Part shown: piece after piece, positions 17,077-26,190 of the stretch | Layout: each line of letters opens with the position of its first letter | How positions within the stretch are numbered: the stretch's first letter is position 1 | DNA from: Rhizosphaericola sp047606825 | GTDB lineage: Bacteria > Bacteroidota > Bacteroidia > Chitinophagales > Chitinophagaceae | Length of the DNA stretch: 64,000 bases | Direction: 5' to 3' | Assembly (NCBI GenBank): GCA_047606825.1 | Contig: JASGDY010000089.1 | Location: 112,027-176,026, forward strand | The notes under the pieces: generated by a model | The model's database searches: none | Told to the model about the DNA's origin: nothing | What the model saw: the letters and a program-made list of their open reading frames with translations, nothing else | Position numbers and translations under genes: made by a program

Positions 17077-19008
17077 ATGTATAACAGCATGATGTTTTTT
17101 AAGAAAAAAAAGATAAGGCAGGCACTTGCCGTCACTGTATTTTTTAATCTGTTCCTATTGTCCGCGTGTAAAAAATACCTGGACGTGGTGCCGGACAATG
17201 TGGCGACAATCAGTACCATCTTTTCCATGCGTGCCAATGCGGAAAAATACTTGTTCACCTGCTATTCCTGGCTGCCCAACTTTCCCCGCATCGTCGGCGA
17301 CAAACCTGACCCGGCTTTTCTGGCGGGTGATGAGTTGTGGGGCGTGTATGGTGTCAATACCCAGCCGGGATGGCACATTGCGTTGGGTGAACAAAATGTG
17401 GTTGACCCATTACTGAACTTTTGGGGTGGCTTGGAAGGCGGCAACGCCCTCTATCAAGGGATAAGGGACTGTAATATTTTTTTGGAAAATATTGCTTCCG
17501 TACCGGATTTGACCGAAGAGGAGCGGAATCGTTGGATTGGGGAAGTGACATTCCTGAAAGCATATTACCATTTCTTCCTTATACGCATGTATGGTCCCAT
17601 CGTCATTGCGGACAGGGCGATAGATATTGATGAAAGCACGGATGTCGTCCGGCAGGCAAGAGAACCGTTGGATTCCTGTTTTAACTATGTCACACACTTG
17701 CTGGATACGGCGACACAACTGCTGCCTACCAAAATCGAGGACGAAGCGTCCGAACTGGGGCGCGTTACCAGTACGATCGCATTGGGTGTGAAAGCTTATG
17801 TGCTTACTTGGCAAGCCAGCCCTTTGTTCAATGGCAATTCCGACTTGGTCAGCTTGGTTTCGGGCGACGGTACCTTACTGGTCAACCAGACCACGGACAA
17901 GGAAAAGTGGGCAAAGGCTTTGCATGCCTGCGATACTGCCATATCGGCGGCATTGGCGCAGGGAATTGCGCTTTACCAGTATGTGCCGGACGCACAGCGG
18001 GCTACCATCTCCGATACCACGATTACCCAGTTAAGCATACGCAATGCCGTTGCCGAAAGATGGAACAGCGAATCTATATGGTCAGACCCAAACAGTCAGT
18101 TGGACCAAGCCGTAATTACGCCGCGTACTTGGGATCCCAATTATGACAACACGGCGGTGTCCGCAAGGTATGCTGCGCCTTTGCACATAGCAGAGTTGTT
18201 TTATACACAAAACGGTGTTCCCATTGACGAGGACAAAACATGGGATTACGACAATCGTTACAGTCTGAAGACGGCAGGAACCGACGACCAGTTCAATATT
18301 CTGTCCGGCTACACCACCGCAGCGTTGAACTTTGACAGGGAAAACAGGTTCTACGCAGACCTTGGATTTGATGGCGGAATCTGGTACGGACAAGGAAAAT
18401 GGGGTGACACCGCCACGTACCACCTCGAAGGAAAATACGGTAGTTACACGGGTGTGAAGGTCTACACGTTCTACAATGTCACAGGGTACTGGATCAAAAA
18501 ACTCATCAATTACCAGAATACGGTCCAAACGAGTTCCTATACCCAGACCTGGTATCCGTGGCCGGTGCTGAGGTTGGCCGACCTGTACCTGCTCTATGCG
18601 GAAGCCAGCAATGAATATTATGGTCCCAATGACAATGCCTACTATTATCTCAACCTTGTGCGTGCTCGCGCAGGTCTGCCGACGGTTCAGGAATCATGGA
18701 CAAATTATTCAACAAATCCTACCAAATATCTAACGCAGGATGGCCTGAGGGAAATTATCCATAGGGAAAGAAACATTGAGCTTGCATTTGAGGGAAAGCG
18801 TTATTGGGACTTGGTAAGGTGGAAGGAAGCGGAAGACCAGTTGAATGTCGACATACAGGGATGGAATATTTTAAAGTCGGACCAATCGAGTTATTATACT
18901 GTAACATCGATTTACCAAAGAACTTTTTCCCAAAAAGATTACCTGTGGCCGATCCCGGAAAGCGCATTGTACCAAAACGACAAGCTTGTCCAGAATCCCG
19001 GCTGGTAA
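17077..19008 (+). CDS. susD: SusD/RagB-family glycan-binding lipoprotein
   Basis: A 643-residue lipoprotein. A basic start and hydrophobic stretch end in the lipobox LLSAC (signal peptidase II), followed by KKYLDVVPDN, the classic SusD beginning. The helical TPR-like parts include AEKYLFTCYSWL and FLKAYYHFFLIRMYGPIVI, and the C-terminal region has LADLYLLYAEASNEY, RARAGLP and RERNIELAFEGKRYWDLVRW, all SusD hallmarks. It closes over the SusC barrel on the cell surface and captures glycan. It is longer than many SusD proteins owing to inserts around residues 330-480. Spacing to SusC is 12 bp, so the two are surely co-transcribed. Confidence 0.96.
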   Translation: MYNSMMFFKKKKIRQALAVTVFFNLFLLSACKKYLDVVPDNVATISTIFSMRANAEKYLFTCYSWLPNFPRIVGDKPDPAFLAGDELWGVYGVNTQPGWHIALGEQNVVDPLLNFWGGLEGGNALYQGIRDCNIFLENIASVPDLTEEERNRWIGEVTFLKAYYHFFLIRMYGPIVIADRAIDIDESTDVVRQAREPLDSCFNYVTHLLDTATQLLPTKIEDEASELGRVTSTIALGVKAYVLTWQASPLFNGNSDLVSLVSGDGTLLVNQTTDKEKWAKALHACDTAISAALAQGIALYQYVPDAQRATISDTTITQLSIRNAVAERWNSESIWSDPNSQLDQAVITPRTWDPNYDNTAVSARYAAPLHIAELFYTQNGVPIDEDKTWDYDNRYSLKTAGTDDQFNILSGYTTAALNFDRENRFYADLGFDGGIWYGQGKWGDTATYHLEGKYGSYTGVKVYTFYNVTGYWIKKLINYQNTVQTSSYTQTWYPWPVLRLADLYLLYAEASNEYYGPNDNAYYYLNLVRARAGLPTVQESWTNYSTNPTKYLTQDGLREIIHRERNIELAFEGKRYWDLVRWKEAEDQLNVDIQGWNILKSDQSSYYTVTSIYQRTFSQKDYLWPIPESALYQNDKLVQNPGW

Positions 19009-19054
19009 CTTAATTCTATTTGAAGATTGTCTGAACCTTTTAAAAAATATACAG

Positions 19055-20221
19055 ATGAAAAAGATGTTATTTATTTTTATGCTGTCGGTTGTACTGGCCG
19101 ACATAGGCTGCCGGCCTGAAAATATAGAAGTACCGTCGTCGGGCGAGCAACCGAGCAGCCTGACCAATATAAGCGTCAGGAATGTATCGGGTGGTGCTAT
19201 TCTGCATTATTCGTTCGATTCCAACACGGCCTATGTGCTCGCCGAATATGAAACGAAGGCAGGAACCACGCGCAGCACAAAGGCTTCAAGATATGTTGAC
19301 TCCCTTGTTGTCAACGGCTTTCCGTCGGTGGGTACTTATCAGGTATCTCTTTACGCCGTTGGTTATGGGGAGAAAAAATCTACAGCAGTAACGGTGGAGG
19401 TGAACCCTTTGACACCTCCCGTGGATTCCGTTGTCAAGACCTTGGAATTTGAACCTACCTTTGGTGGTATTGTGCTTAGGTACACCAATCCCGATGCGGC
19501 GGCACTCAAGATATATCTATTGAGACGGGATTCCCTGACCAGCCAATGGAACGCCATTGACACCTTCTATGTCAGTGACTCGGCTGGTACTTTGTCTGAA
19601 CGGGGGTTGTCCAACACTGAAATCACCTTCGGAGTCTATGCTACTGACAGGTTCAACAATTATTCGGACACGGTCACGGCGACTTTGACACCGCTGTATG
19701 AAGAACAGCTTAGCAAGAGTAAATTCCTGCCTTTGTACCTGGCAAGCGACTATTACGCACCCAACAATAGTGGTGTGTCCAAGATAACCAATTTATGGGA
19801 CGGCTATACGTCCGGTGGCAACGCGTATTTATTTGCCACGGTCAATGGCTATGGGTTTCCCCAATCCTTCTCCTTTGACTTGGGCGACACTTATTACATC
19901 AGCCGTTTCATGCACTATCCGCGTACGGAATCTGGCAATATATACCAAAATACGCCACGGTACTGGGAGCTGTATGGCTCCAACAACCCAGTGGACGACT
20001 GGAGTGAATGGACAAAAATCATGGACTGCGAGCTTGTGAAACCTTCCGGTACTGCACCTGGAACGTACACGAGCGCAGACCTGGCATACATTGTAAACGG
20101 TGTCAACTATGATTTTCCCGTGGGCACTCCCGCTTACCGTTATATAAGGTGGAAAACCCTTTCCGTGTTTTCCGGTGCCAACATTGCTATTTACGAATTG
20201 ACTTTTTATGGAAATAAATAG
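19055..20221 (+). CDS. Surface glycan-binding lipoprotein (DUF4959/DUF5126/DUF5000 type)
   Basis: A 388-residue lipoprotein. The start at 19055 (MKKMLFIFML) gives a proper type II signal with the lipobox ADIGC. Two fibronectin-like beta domains follow (about residues 40-120, GGAILHYSFDSNTAYVLAEY; and 130-230), then a C-terminal discoidin/F5-8-like domain (ITNLWDGYTSGGNAYLF, FSFDLGDTYYISRFMHYPR, RYIRWKTLS). This order is typical of the DUF4959-DUF5126-DUF5000 surface proteins encoded third in SusCD operons, which bind glycan outside the cell. It follows SusD by 46 bp. No catalytic residues are apparent. Confidence 0.85.
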   Translation: MKKMLFIFMLSVVLADIGCRPENIEVPSSGEQPSSLTNISVRNVSGGAILHYSFDSNTAYVLAEYETKAGTTRSTKASRYVDSLVVNGFPSVGTYQVSLYAVGYGEKKSTAVTVEVNPLTPPVDSVVKTLEFEPTFGGIVLRYTNPDAAALKIYLLRRDSLTSQWNAIDTFYVSDSAGTLSERGLSNTEITFGVYATDRFNNYSDTVTATLTPLYEEQLSKSKFLPLYLASDYYAPNNSGVSKITNLWDGYTSGGNAYLFATVNGYGFPQSFSFDLGDTYYISRFMHYPRTESGNIYQNTPRYWELYGSNNPVDDWSEWTKIMDCELVKPSGTAPGTYTSADLAYIVNGVNYDFPVGTPAYRYIRWKTLSVFSGANIAIYELTFYGNK

Positions 20222-20261
20222 GCTCATTAAATTTTACATCACAATAAAAAATAAACAGTAT

Positions 20262-22085
20262 ATGAAAAAAACAGCAAAGCGAAGAACAGTCCTTCTCTCG
20301 TTCATCATCGTAGGCCAATTTTTTCTGACGAATGCGTCAGCGCAACACAGCCCTACGCCAAAGTTTGAAGGCAAAATCGGGAAGACCATAAAGGAAACAG
20401 TGGAATCCTATCCCAAAAACCGACCGGTCGCGCCCGCAGGTGCACCCAATGTCATCTGGATATTGATCGACGATATCGGTTTCGGTGCCACGTCCGCGTT
20501 TGGAGGACTGATTGAAACGCCCAATTTTGAAAGACTGGCCAACCAAGGTGTACGCTATACCAATTTCCATACGGCGGCGTTTTGCGCACCTACCCGTGCG
20601 GCGTTGCTGACTGGACGCAATCCGCATTCCGTGCATTTTGGCTTTTTTGCCAACAACCCGTATGGGACACCGGGCTATGACGGCTACTTGCCGTTCGAAA
20701 CGGCTACCGCTGCCGAGATATTCAGGGAAAACGGATACAGCACGTTTGCGGTGGGGAAATACCATGTGACATCACCGTCCGATGTACAGGGTGCGGGACC
20801 TTACAACAGATGGCCGACGGGACGCGGGTTTGACCACTACTATGGATATACTCCGAGCGCGGGAGCCGGAGACCAGTGGCACCCCATCATATACCGCGAC
20901 ACGCAAAAAGAGCCGAAAGACCCGCAGGGAAGGCATTTCGGGGAATTGATTACCAACGAAGCGTTAAGGTATATCGAAGAAACCAAGAAGGCCGATTCTT
21001 CCAAACCGTTTTTCCTTTATTATGCACCCGGTGCCGCCCACGCACCCCATCAGGTCGCAAAAGAATGGATTGACAAATACAAGGGAAAATTTGACAAAGG
21101 ATGGGACTGGTATCGGGAAGAAGTACTGAAAAGGCAGAAGGCATTGGGCATCGTACCACAAAATACCCAGCTTGCCCCACAAAATAAAGACGTGCGTCCA
21201 TGGGACGAACTGGCCGACGACGAAAAGCAGTTGGCCGAAAAGCACATCGAGACATACGCAGGATTTGTTTCTTTTACCGACTACCAGGTGGGACGGTTGA
21301 TAAACTATCTCGACACGAGCGGACAGTTGGACAATACCTTGATTTTTCTGTTGATAGGGGATAACGGTGCCACGAATGCCGGCGGCATCAACGGCCATAT
21401 CGTAAAAAGAAGACCCCAGTACCTGAAAAGGAATGGATTGACACAAAAGGAATCCGACTTGCGGGACATTGACAGGATCGGGGATTCGACGACCAATCCG
21501 TTGTATCCTTCAGGCTGGGCAGCCGCTACCAATACACCGTTCCGGTATTATAAGGGAAACCCTTCATGGGAAGGTGGCACACGTGACCCGCTTGTCATTT
21601 TTTACCCCAAAAAAATTACCGAAAAAGGTGCTGTCAGAAGCCAATATTCCTACGTGGACGACATATTGCCAACGACGATAGAACTGACCGGAATACAAGT
21701 GCCTGAGGCCATCAACGGTTATAAACAAAGGCCTTTTGAGGGTGTAAGCCTTGCTTATTCCATCGCCGACGAAAACGCGAAAGAACGACATACGGTGCAA
21801 TACAACGAAATGACAGGCTCCTATTCCATCTACAAGGATGGCTGGAAAGCCTCTTTTACCAATGGTATCGCCAACAGGGCAGAGGACACTTCAAAACCTT
21901 ATGCACCGCACTTGTACAACACAAAGGTGGATTTCAACGAGACGAACAACCTTGCGGACAAATACCCGGAAAAAGTAAAGGAACTTTCCGAACTGTTCGA
22001 CCGCGAGGCTTGGAAATACAATGTGTATCCATTGAAAAACAAATGGGAAAGCAACAACCCGTACATCAAGCAAAACAATAAATAG
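20262..22085 (+). CDS. Arylsulfatase-type sulfatase (CAPTR)
   Basis: A 607-residue secreted sulfatase. The ATG at 20262 begins a standard signal peptide (KKTAKRRTVLLSFI to NASAQ); the upstream in-frame extension lies in the previous gene. Signature parts are NVIWILIDDIGFG, the formylglycine motif C108-A-P-T-R112 with ALLTGRN, the HF-x-GKYH-like stretch VGKYHVTSP, and LLIGDNGATNAGG. The large inserts, the EGGTRDPLVIFYPK segment and overall length match arylsulfatase-A-like bacterial enzymes. Substrate unknown. It is the first enzyme after the SusCD-binding-protein trio and 41 bp from it, so probably in the same operon. Confidence 0.92.
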   Translation: MKKTAKRRTVLLSFIIVGQFFLTNASAQHSPTPKFEGKIGKTIKETVESYPKNRPVAPAGAPNVIWILIDDIGFGATSAFGGLIETPNFERLANQGVRYTNFHTAAFCAPTRAALLTGRNPHSVHFGFFANNPYGTPGYDGYLPFETATAAEIFRENGYSTFAVGKYHVTSPSDVQGAGPYNRWPTGRGFDHYYGYTPSAGAGDQWHPIIYRDTQKEPKDPQGRHFGELITNEALRYIEETKKADSSKPFFLYYAPGAAHAPHQVAKEWIDKYKGKFDKGWDWYREEVLKRQKALGIVPQNTQLAPQNKDVRPWDELADDEKQLAEKHIETYAGFVSFTDYQVGRLINYLDTSGQLDNTLIFLLIGDNGATNAGGINGHIVKRRPQYLKRNGLTQKESDLRDIDRIGDSTTNPLYPSGWAAATNTPFRYYKGNPSWEGGTRDPLVIFYPKKITEKGAVRSQYSYVDDILPTTIELTGIQVPEAINGYKQRPFEGVSLAYSIADENAKERHTVQYNEMTGSYSIYKDGWKASFTNGIANRAEDTSKPYAPHLYNTKVDFNETNNLADKYPEKVKELSELFDREAWKYNVYPLKNKWESNNPYIKQNNK

Positions 22086-22172
22086 AAAATACACACTAGT
22101 AATGACAACCAACCCAAGTGTATCGGGGTTCTATGTCCTCTCAAGCACTTGGGCCTTAAATCTCCATCATAA

Positions 22173-23789
22173 ATGAATATCAAAAAAATCGCATCTTTCA
22201 CATTAGGGTTGTTGGCATCAATCGGCAATGCCGATGCGCAGCAGCAGTCCCAAAGACCCAATATCATTGTCATCTTGGCGGATGACCTGGGCTATGCCGA
22301 CATTGGTTGCTATGGTAGTGAAATACCCACGCCCAACCTGGATAACCTTGCCTACAATGGTATCCGCTTTACCAATTTTTACAATACGGCGAGATGTTGT
22401 CCCTCACGCGCCGCATTATTGACGGGCGTTTATTCGCATCAGGCGGGTGTCGGTCACATGATGGAGGACAAAGGCCCGGAACATCCGGCTTACCGGGGCA
22501 GGCTGAGTGACAGTACCGTTACCATTGGCGAAGTATTGGGACAGGCAGGCTATTTTACGGCAATGGTTGGCAAATGGCATGTGGGTCATCCACAAGGCGT
22601 CGTGCCTTGGAAAAGAGGATTTGACAGGTCGTTGGAAGCTCCAGCCGGGGGATTTTACTACGGCAACAGCAAAAATGCCAAACTTTTCCTCAACGGTACT
22701 TTATTGCCAAATGACACGTCCATTCTGCCAAAAAACTGGTACACGACCGACCTTTGGGCAGATTACGGTCTTAAATTCGTTGACGAAGCCAAGAACGCAG
22801 ATAAACCTTTTCTGTTGTATCTCGCCTACAATGCACCGCATTTTCCTTTACAGGCCCCATTGGACGAGATTGAACGTTTCCGTGGCAAATACCACCAAGG
22901 ATGGGAGCAACTGCGCCAACAGCGTTATCAGAAACAGCGCCGTCTGGGACTCATTGATTCCGCATGGCAACTGCCGCCGTTTAATCCCAAAGTTCCTAAA
23001 TGGGACAGCCTAAGCCAGACGGACCAAGACAAATATGAACACATCATGGAAATATACGCCGCCGTGATTGCACACCTTGACAAAAGCGTTGGGCGGCTTG
23101 TTGACGGATTGAAGCAAAGAAATCTGTTTGACAACACCGTCATTCTTTTCATTTCTGACAATGGCGGAAATGCGGAACCGGGCGTAGAGGCACGTTATGA
23201 AGGTGCGGTGCCGGGTTCGTCCCAGTCAACCGTATTTTTGGGACAGGGTTGGGCGGAAGCAGCCAACACACCGTTCTGGGCATATAAGCACCAGACACAC
23301 GAAGGAGGCATATCCTCGCCAGGCATTGTGTCGTGGCCCAAGGGCATTCCGACCTCCTTGAACGGAACGTTTACCAGGCAGCCTGCACACATTACGGACA
23401 TCATGGCAACCTTGCTTGATCTGGGCAAAGCGAGTTACCCTAAGACCTATCATGGCAATACGATACAACCTTTTGTGGGTACAAGTTTCAAGCCTGTGTT
23501 TTCCGGACATGCCACCCATCGGAAAGCCCCCATTTTCTGGGAGCATGAAGGCAACAGGGCAGTCCTCGACGGCGATTGGAAACTGGTGGCGGAAAGAACG
23601 GAAAAATGGCAATTGTACAATATCAAGAAAGACCGCACAGAAATCCATGACTTGTACAGTGTACGACCGGACATAGCAAAAAAACTGGAAAAAGAATACA
23701 GGGACTGGTATCTTAAAGTAAAAGCGGAACCATTCCCCCACAATTTCAAATGGTTCTATGATTATGACGAGGCTAAAAAAGGAGAATAA
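22173..23789 (+). CDS. Arylsulfatase-type sulfatase (CCPSR)
   Basis: A 538-residue secreted sulfatase with a signal peptide ending NADAQQQ (about residue 23). It has NIIVILADDLGYADIGCYG, the formylglycine motif C75-C-P-S-R79 then ALLTGVYSHQAGVGHM, VGKWHVGH, the second metal-site segment LFISDNGGNAEPG and EGGISSPGIVSWPKG. The dense set of matches to arylsulfatase A-type enzymes makes the family clear; the repeated cysteine in CCPSR is common in this group. The next sulfatase gene starts 19 bp after its stop, so translation is likely coupled. Confidence 0.93.
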   Translation: MNIKKIASFTLGLLASIGNADAQQQSQRPNIIVILADDLGYADIGCYGSEIPTPNLDNLAYNGIRFTNFYNTARCCPSRAALLTGVYSHQAGVGHMMEDKGPEHPAYRGRLSDSTVTIGEVLGQAGYFTAMVGKWHVGHPQGVVPWKRGFDRSLEAPAGGFYYGNSKNAKLFLNGTLLPNDTSILPKNWYTTDLWADYGLKFVDEAKNADKPFLLYLAYNAPHFPLQAPLDEIERFRGKYHQGWEQLRQQRYQKQRRLGLIDSAWQLPPFNPKVPKWDSLSQTDQDKYEHIMEIYAAVIAHLDKSVGRLVDGLKQRNLFDNTVILFISDNGGNAEPGVEARYEGAVPGSSQSTVFLGQGWAEAANTPFWAYKHQTHEGGISSPGIVSWPKGIPTSLNGTFTRQPAHITDIMATLLDLGKASYPKTYHGNTIQPFVGTSFKPVFSGHATHRKAPIFWEHEGNRAVLDGDWKLVAERTEKWQLYNIKKDRTEIHDLYSVRPDIAKKLEKEYRDWYLKVKAEPFPHNFKWFYDYDEAKKGE

Positions 23790-23808
23790 CGCAAGAAACG
23801 CATTTCCA

Positions 23809-25200
23809 ATGGTAAAGATATTTCTATATGTATTTTGGTTGTTTTGTGTCCTCTGCGTCACGGTACAGGCACAAAGAGTCTCTAAAAATAAACCCACTAT
23901 CAGATTGATATTGACAGACGACATGGGTTATGGTGATATCAGCAGTTTCAATGGGAGGTACCAGACACCCAATATTGACAAAATAGCAGCGGAAGGATTG
24001 CGGCTTACCAACTATTACAGTGCAGCGCCCATCTGCTCACCGTCGCGGGTCGGTCTGCTGACGGGCATGTTTCCCGCGCGGTGGAACTTTACGACCTTCT
24101 TGCACACGCGTGCGGCTAACCGTAAGGCACAGCAGGTGGATTATCTGGATACGCACGCTCCGAGCATCGCTAGGGTGTTAAAGGAACAGGGATATGCGAC
24201 GGCACATTTTGGCAAGTGGCACATGGGCGGCGGCAGGGATGTTACCGACGCTCCCAATTTTGACCAATATGGTTTTGACGCATGGAGCAGCACTTATGAA
24301 AGCCCCGACGCAGACCCGTTGCTCACTGCCACCAACTGGATATGGAGTGACAAGGACAGCATCAAAAGGTGGGACAGGACAGCCTATTTTGTGGACAAAA
24401 CACTTGCTTTTCTCAAGCAGAACAAAGGTAAGCCGTGCTATGTCAACTTGTGGCCGGATGACGTACATACCCCTTGGGTGGCAGGCGATGACAAAATGGG
24501 ACGATACCCGGGCGGGCCCAACGAGGAAAAAAGCTTTGTGGCGGTACTTAAGGAATACGACAGACAGATGGGTCGGTTGATGCAGGGATTGAAAGAGCTG
24601 GGCATTGACAGCAATACGCTTGTTGTTTTTACCAGCGACAATGGTCCGTTGCCCAATTTCCGGCACGATCGTTCGGCGGCGTTTCGGGGGAGCAAGCTTT
24701 CACTGTACGAAGGTGGCATCCGGATGCCGTTCATCGTGAGATGGCCGGGAAAGATAGATGCGGGAGTCGTCGATTCCGTTTCGGTTGTCGCTGCGACAGA
24801 CTTGTTCCAGACATTTGCCAAAATAGCTGGTGCGCGATTGCCCGACCACTATAGACAGGACGACGGCGAGGACAAGGAAGCTGTGCTGCTGGGAAAGAAA
24901 AGCAGCCGTACAAAAATCCTCTACTGGGAATATGGCAGAAACAGCTACGCATTCAACTATCCCAAAGGAACGGACAAAAGCCCTTCCCTTGCCCTGCGCG
25001 ACAAGAACTGGAAGTTTCTGGTTAATGCTGACGGTACCGATGCGGAATTATACAACCTAGAAACGGATCCGGAGGAAAAACAAAATGTCGCCGATGGACA
25101 TCATCGGCTTGTGGATACCTACAAAAAGAAGCTGTTGTCCTGGTGGGAGAGCCTTCCTCCTTATCCAGATTCTACCAAGGACATACTTCGCAAGGAGTAA
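23809..25200 (+). CDS. Sulfatase (CSPSR)
   Basis: A 463-residue secreted sulfatase. The frame is open upstream into the previous gene, but the ATG at 23809 gives a proper signal peptide (MVKIFLYVFWLFCVLCV to QAQR), so I start there. It has LILTDDMGYGDISSFNG, the formylglycine motif C76-S-P-S-R80 with GLLTGMFPARWNF, FGKWHMGGG, FTSDNGPLPNF and YEGGIRMPFIVRWPGK. The position after ADD-type metal ligands is normal. Overall similarity is to N-acetylgalactosamine-6-sulfatase/arylsulfatase-like enzymes, but only the family is certain. After its stop, 25201-25442 holds no gene I can support. Confidence 0.92.
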   Translation: MVKIFLYVFWLFCVLCVTVQAQRVSKNKPTIRLILTDDMGYGDISSFNGRYQTPNIDKIAAEGLRLTNYYSAAPICSPSRVGLLTGMFPARWNFTTFLHTRAANRKAQQVDYLDTHAPSIARVLKEQGYATAHFGKWHMGGGRDVTDAPNFDQYGFDAWSSTYESPDADPLLTATNWIWSDKDSIKRWDRTAYFVDKTLAFLKQNKGKPCYVNLWPDDVHTPWVAGDDKMGRYPGGPNEEKSFVAVLKEYDRQMGRLMQGLKELGIDSNTLVVFTSDNGPLPNFRHDRSAAFRGSKLSLYEGGIRMPFIVRWPGKIDAGVVDSVSVVAATDLFQTFAKIAGARLPDHYRQDDGEDKEAVLLGKKSSRTKILYWEYGRNSYAFNYPKGTDKSPSLALRDKNWKFLVNADGTDAELYNLETDPEEKQNVADGHHRLVDTYKKKLLSWWESLPPYPDSTKDILRKE

Positions 25201-25442
25201 AACGTCAATTGAAAAAAATATATAGATGAAATATCGGTGGTAAGGGTCTGGAAAAGCAAGGATTTGGATTATAGGGTCTTCGTTTGGTCGCTCAGGCGGA
25301 CGGCTTCGACAAATGCTTATATTGTCTACAGCTACCATAAGTACGCTCCTACGGAGCTAAAGTAAACATCCGTTTCAACCACAAGCAAAAAATTCACTTT
25401 CTTTGCTGACACTGACAATCTACCAATTGAAATTTATGAACA

Positions 25443-26048
25443 ATGATAGATATAAAACAATATATCGAAAGTCCTAATCTAACATTTTTGCAAGACAACA
25501 AATTGCAACCTTGGGAAGTAATTGACAATTTAGAAAAAATATTATTGCAGCATATAAAAACATTAGGCAGTGACTATAAGAGAGAAAACAATATTGCTGT
25601 TCATAAGACAGCAACTATTGAACAAGGTGTAACGCTGAAAGGAACAATCATAGTATCCGAAAATTGTTTTATCGGTGCTCACGCTTATTTAAGAGGACCT
25701 GTTTTTTTGAGCAATTTCGTAACAATCGGACCAGGTTCCGAAATAAAACAATCCGTCATATTTGACCATTCCGCTGTTGCCCATTTCAACTATATCGGAA
25801 ATAGCATTCTCGGGCAACACATAAATTTTGAGGCAGGTTCGTTATGTACAAATCATTACAACGAAAGACAAGACAAACGAATTTTTGTCAAACATAATAA
25901 TCAACTCATTGACACAAAAACCGAAAAGTTTGGCTCATTGGTTGGCGACAATTCTAAAATCGGAGCAAATGCCGTTTTATCACCGGGGACCATTTTAGAA
26001 AAAAGCAGTACTGTAAAACGACTTGAACTGATAGAACAAGTAAAATAA
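25443..26048 (+). CDS. Left-handed beta-helix (hexapeptide-repeat) protein, GlmU-like
   Basis: A 201-residue protein with hexapeptide repeats from residue 60 onward (VHKTATIEQGVTLKGTIIV, FIGAHAYLRGPVFLSNFVTIGPGSEI, SVIFDHSAVAHFNYIGNSILGQHI), ending KIGANAVLSPGTILEKSS. This resembles the acyltransferase-like helix of nucleotide-sugar pyrophosphorylases such as GlmU, but the nucleotidyltransferase domain is absent. The open frame can begin at 25443 and no secretion signal is present, so it is cytosolic. It is clearly AT-richer than the sulfatases on both sides and interrupts the array, which suggests separate acquisition. Acyl acceptor unknown. Confidence 0.75.
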   Translation: MIDIKQYIESPNLTFLQDNKLQPWEVIDNLEKILLQHIKTLGSDYKRENNIAVHKTATIEQGVTLKGTIIVSENCFIGAHAYLRGPVFLSNFVTIGPGSEIKQSVIFDHSAVAHFNYIGNSILGQHINFEAGSLCTNHYNERQDKRIFVKHNNQLIDTKTEKFGSLVGDNSKIGANAVLSPGTILEKSSTVKRLELIEQVK

Positions 26049-26063
26049 CAAAAGTCCGAACGC

Positions 26064-26113
26064 CGTATTCCCGCACAGTCTCCCGCCGTGGCGGGAGACT
26101 GTGCGGGAATACG
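26064..26113. terminator. Long perfect palindrome after the beta-helix gene
   Basis: A 23-bp perfect stem: CGTATTCCCGCACAGTCTCC onward at 26064-26086, four-base loop, mirrored at 26091-26113. The core CCGCACAGTCTCC also occurs inside the MITE-like elements at 13034 and 59897, so this is a dispersed palindrome that may also stop transcription. A T run follows after seven bases. Confidence 0.7.
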
Positions 26114-26190
26114 ATCACTTTTTAATACCTTCAGAAGTATAAGAACAGCATAATATGGACATATTTTTTTTGAATAAAACTAAATCGCAA

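Noticed and set aside
25237..25365. 43-codon GTG frame between a sulfatase and the beta-helix gene
   Set aside because: A few plausible residues (DYRVFVWSLRR) but no match to a known family and no start support; too weak to list.
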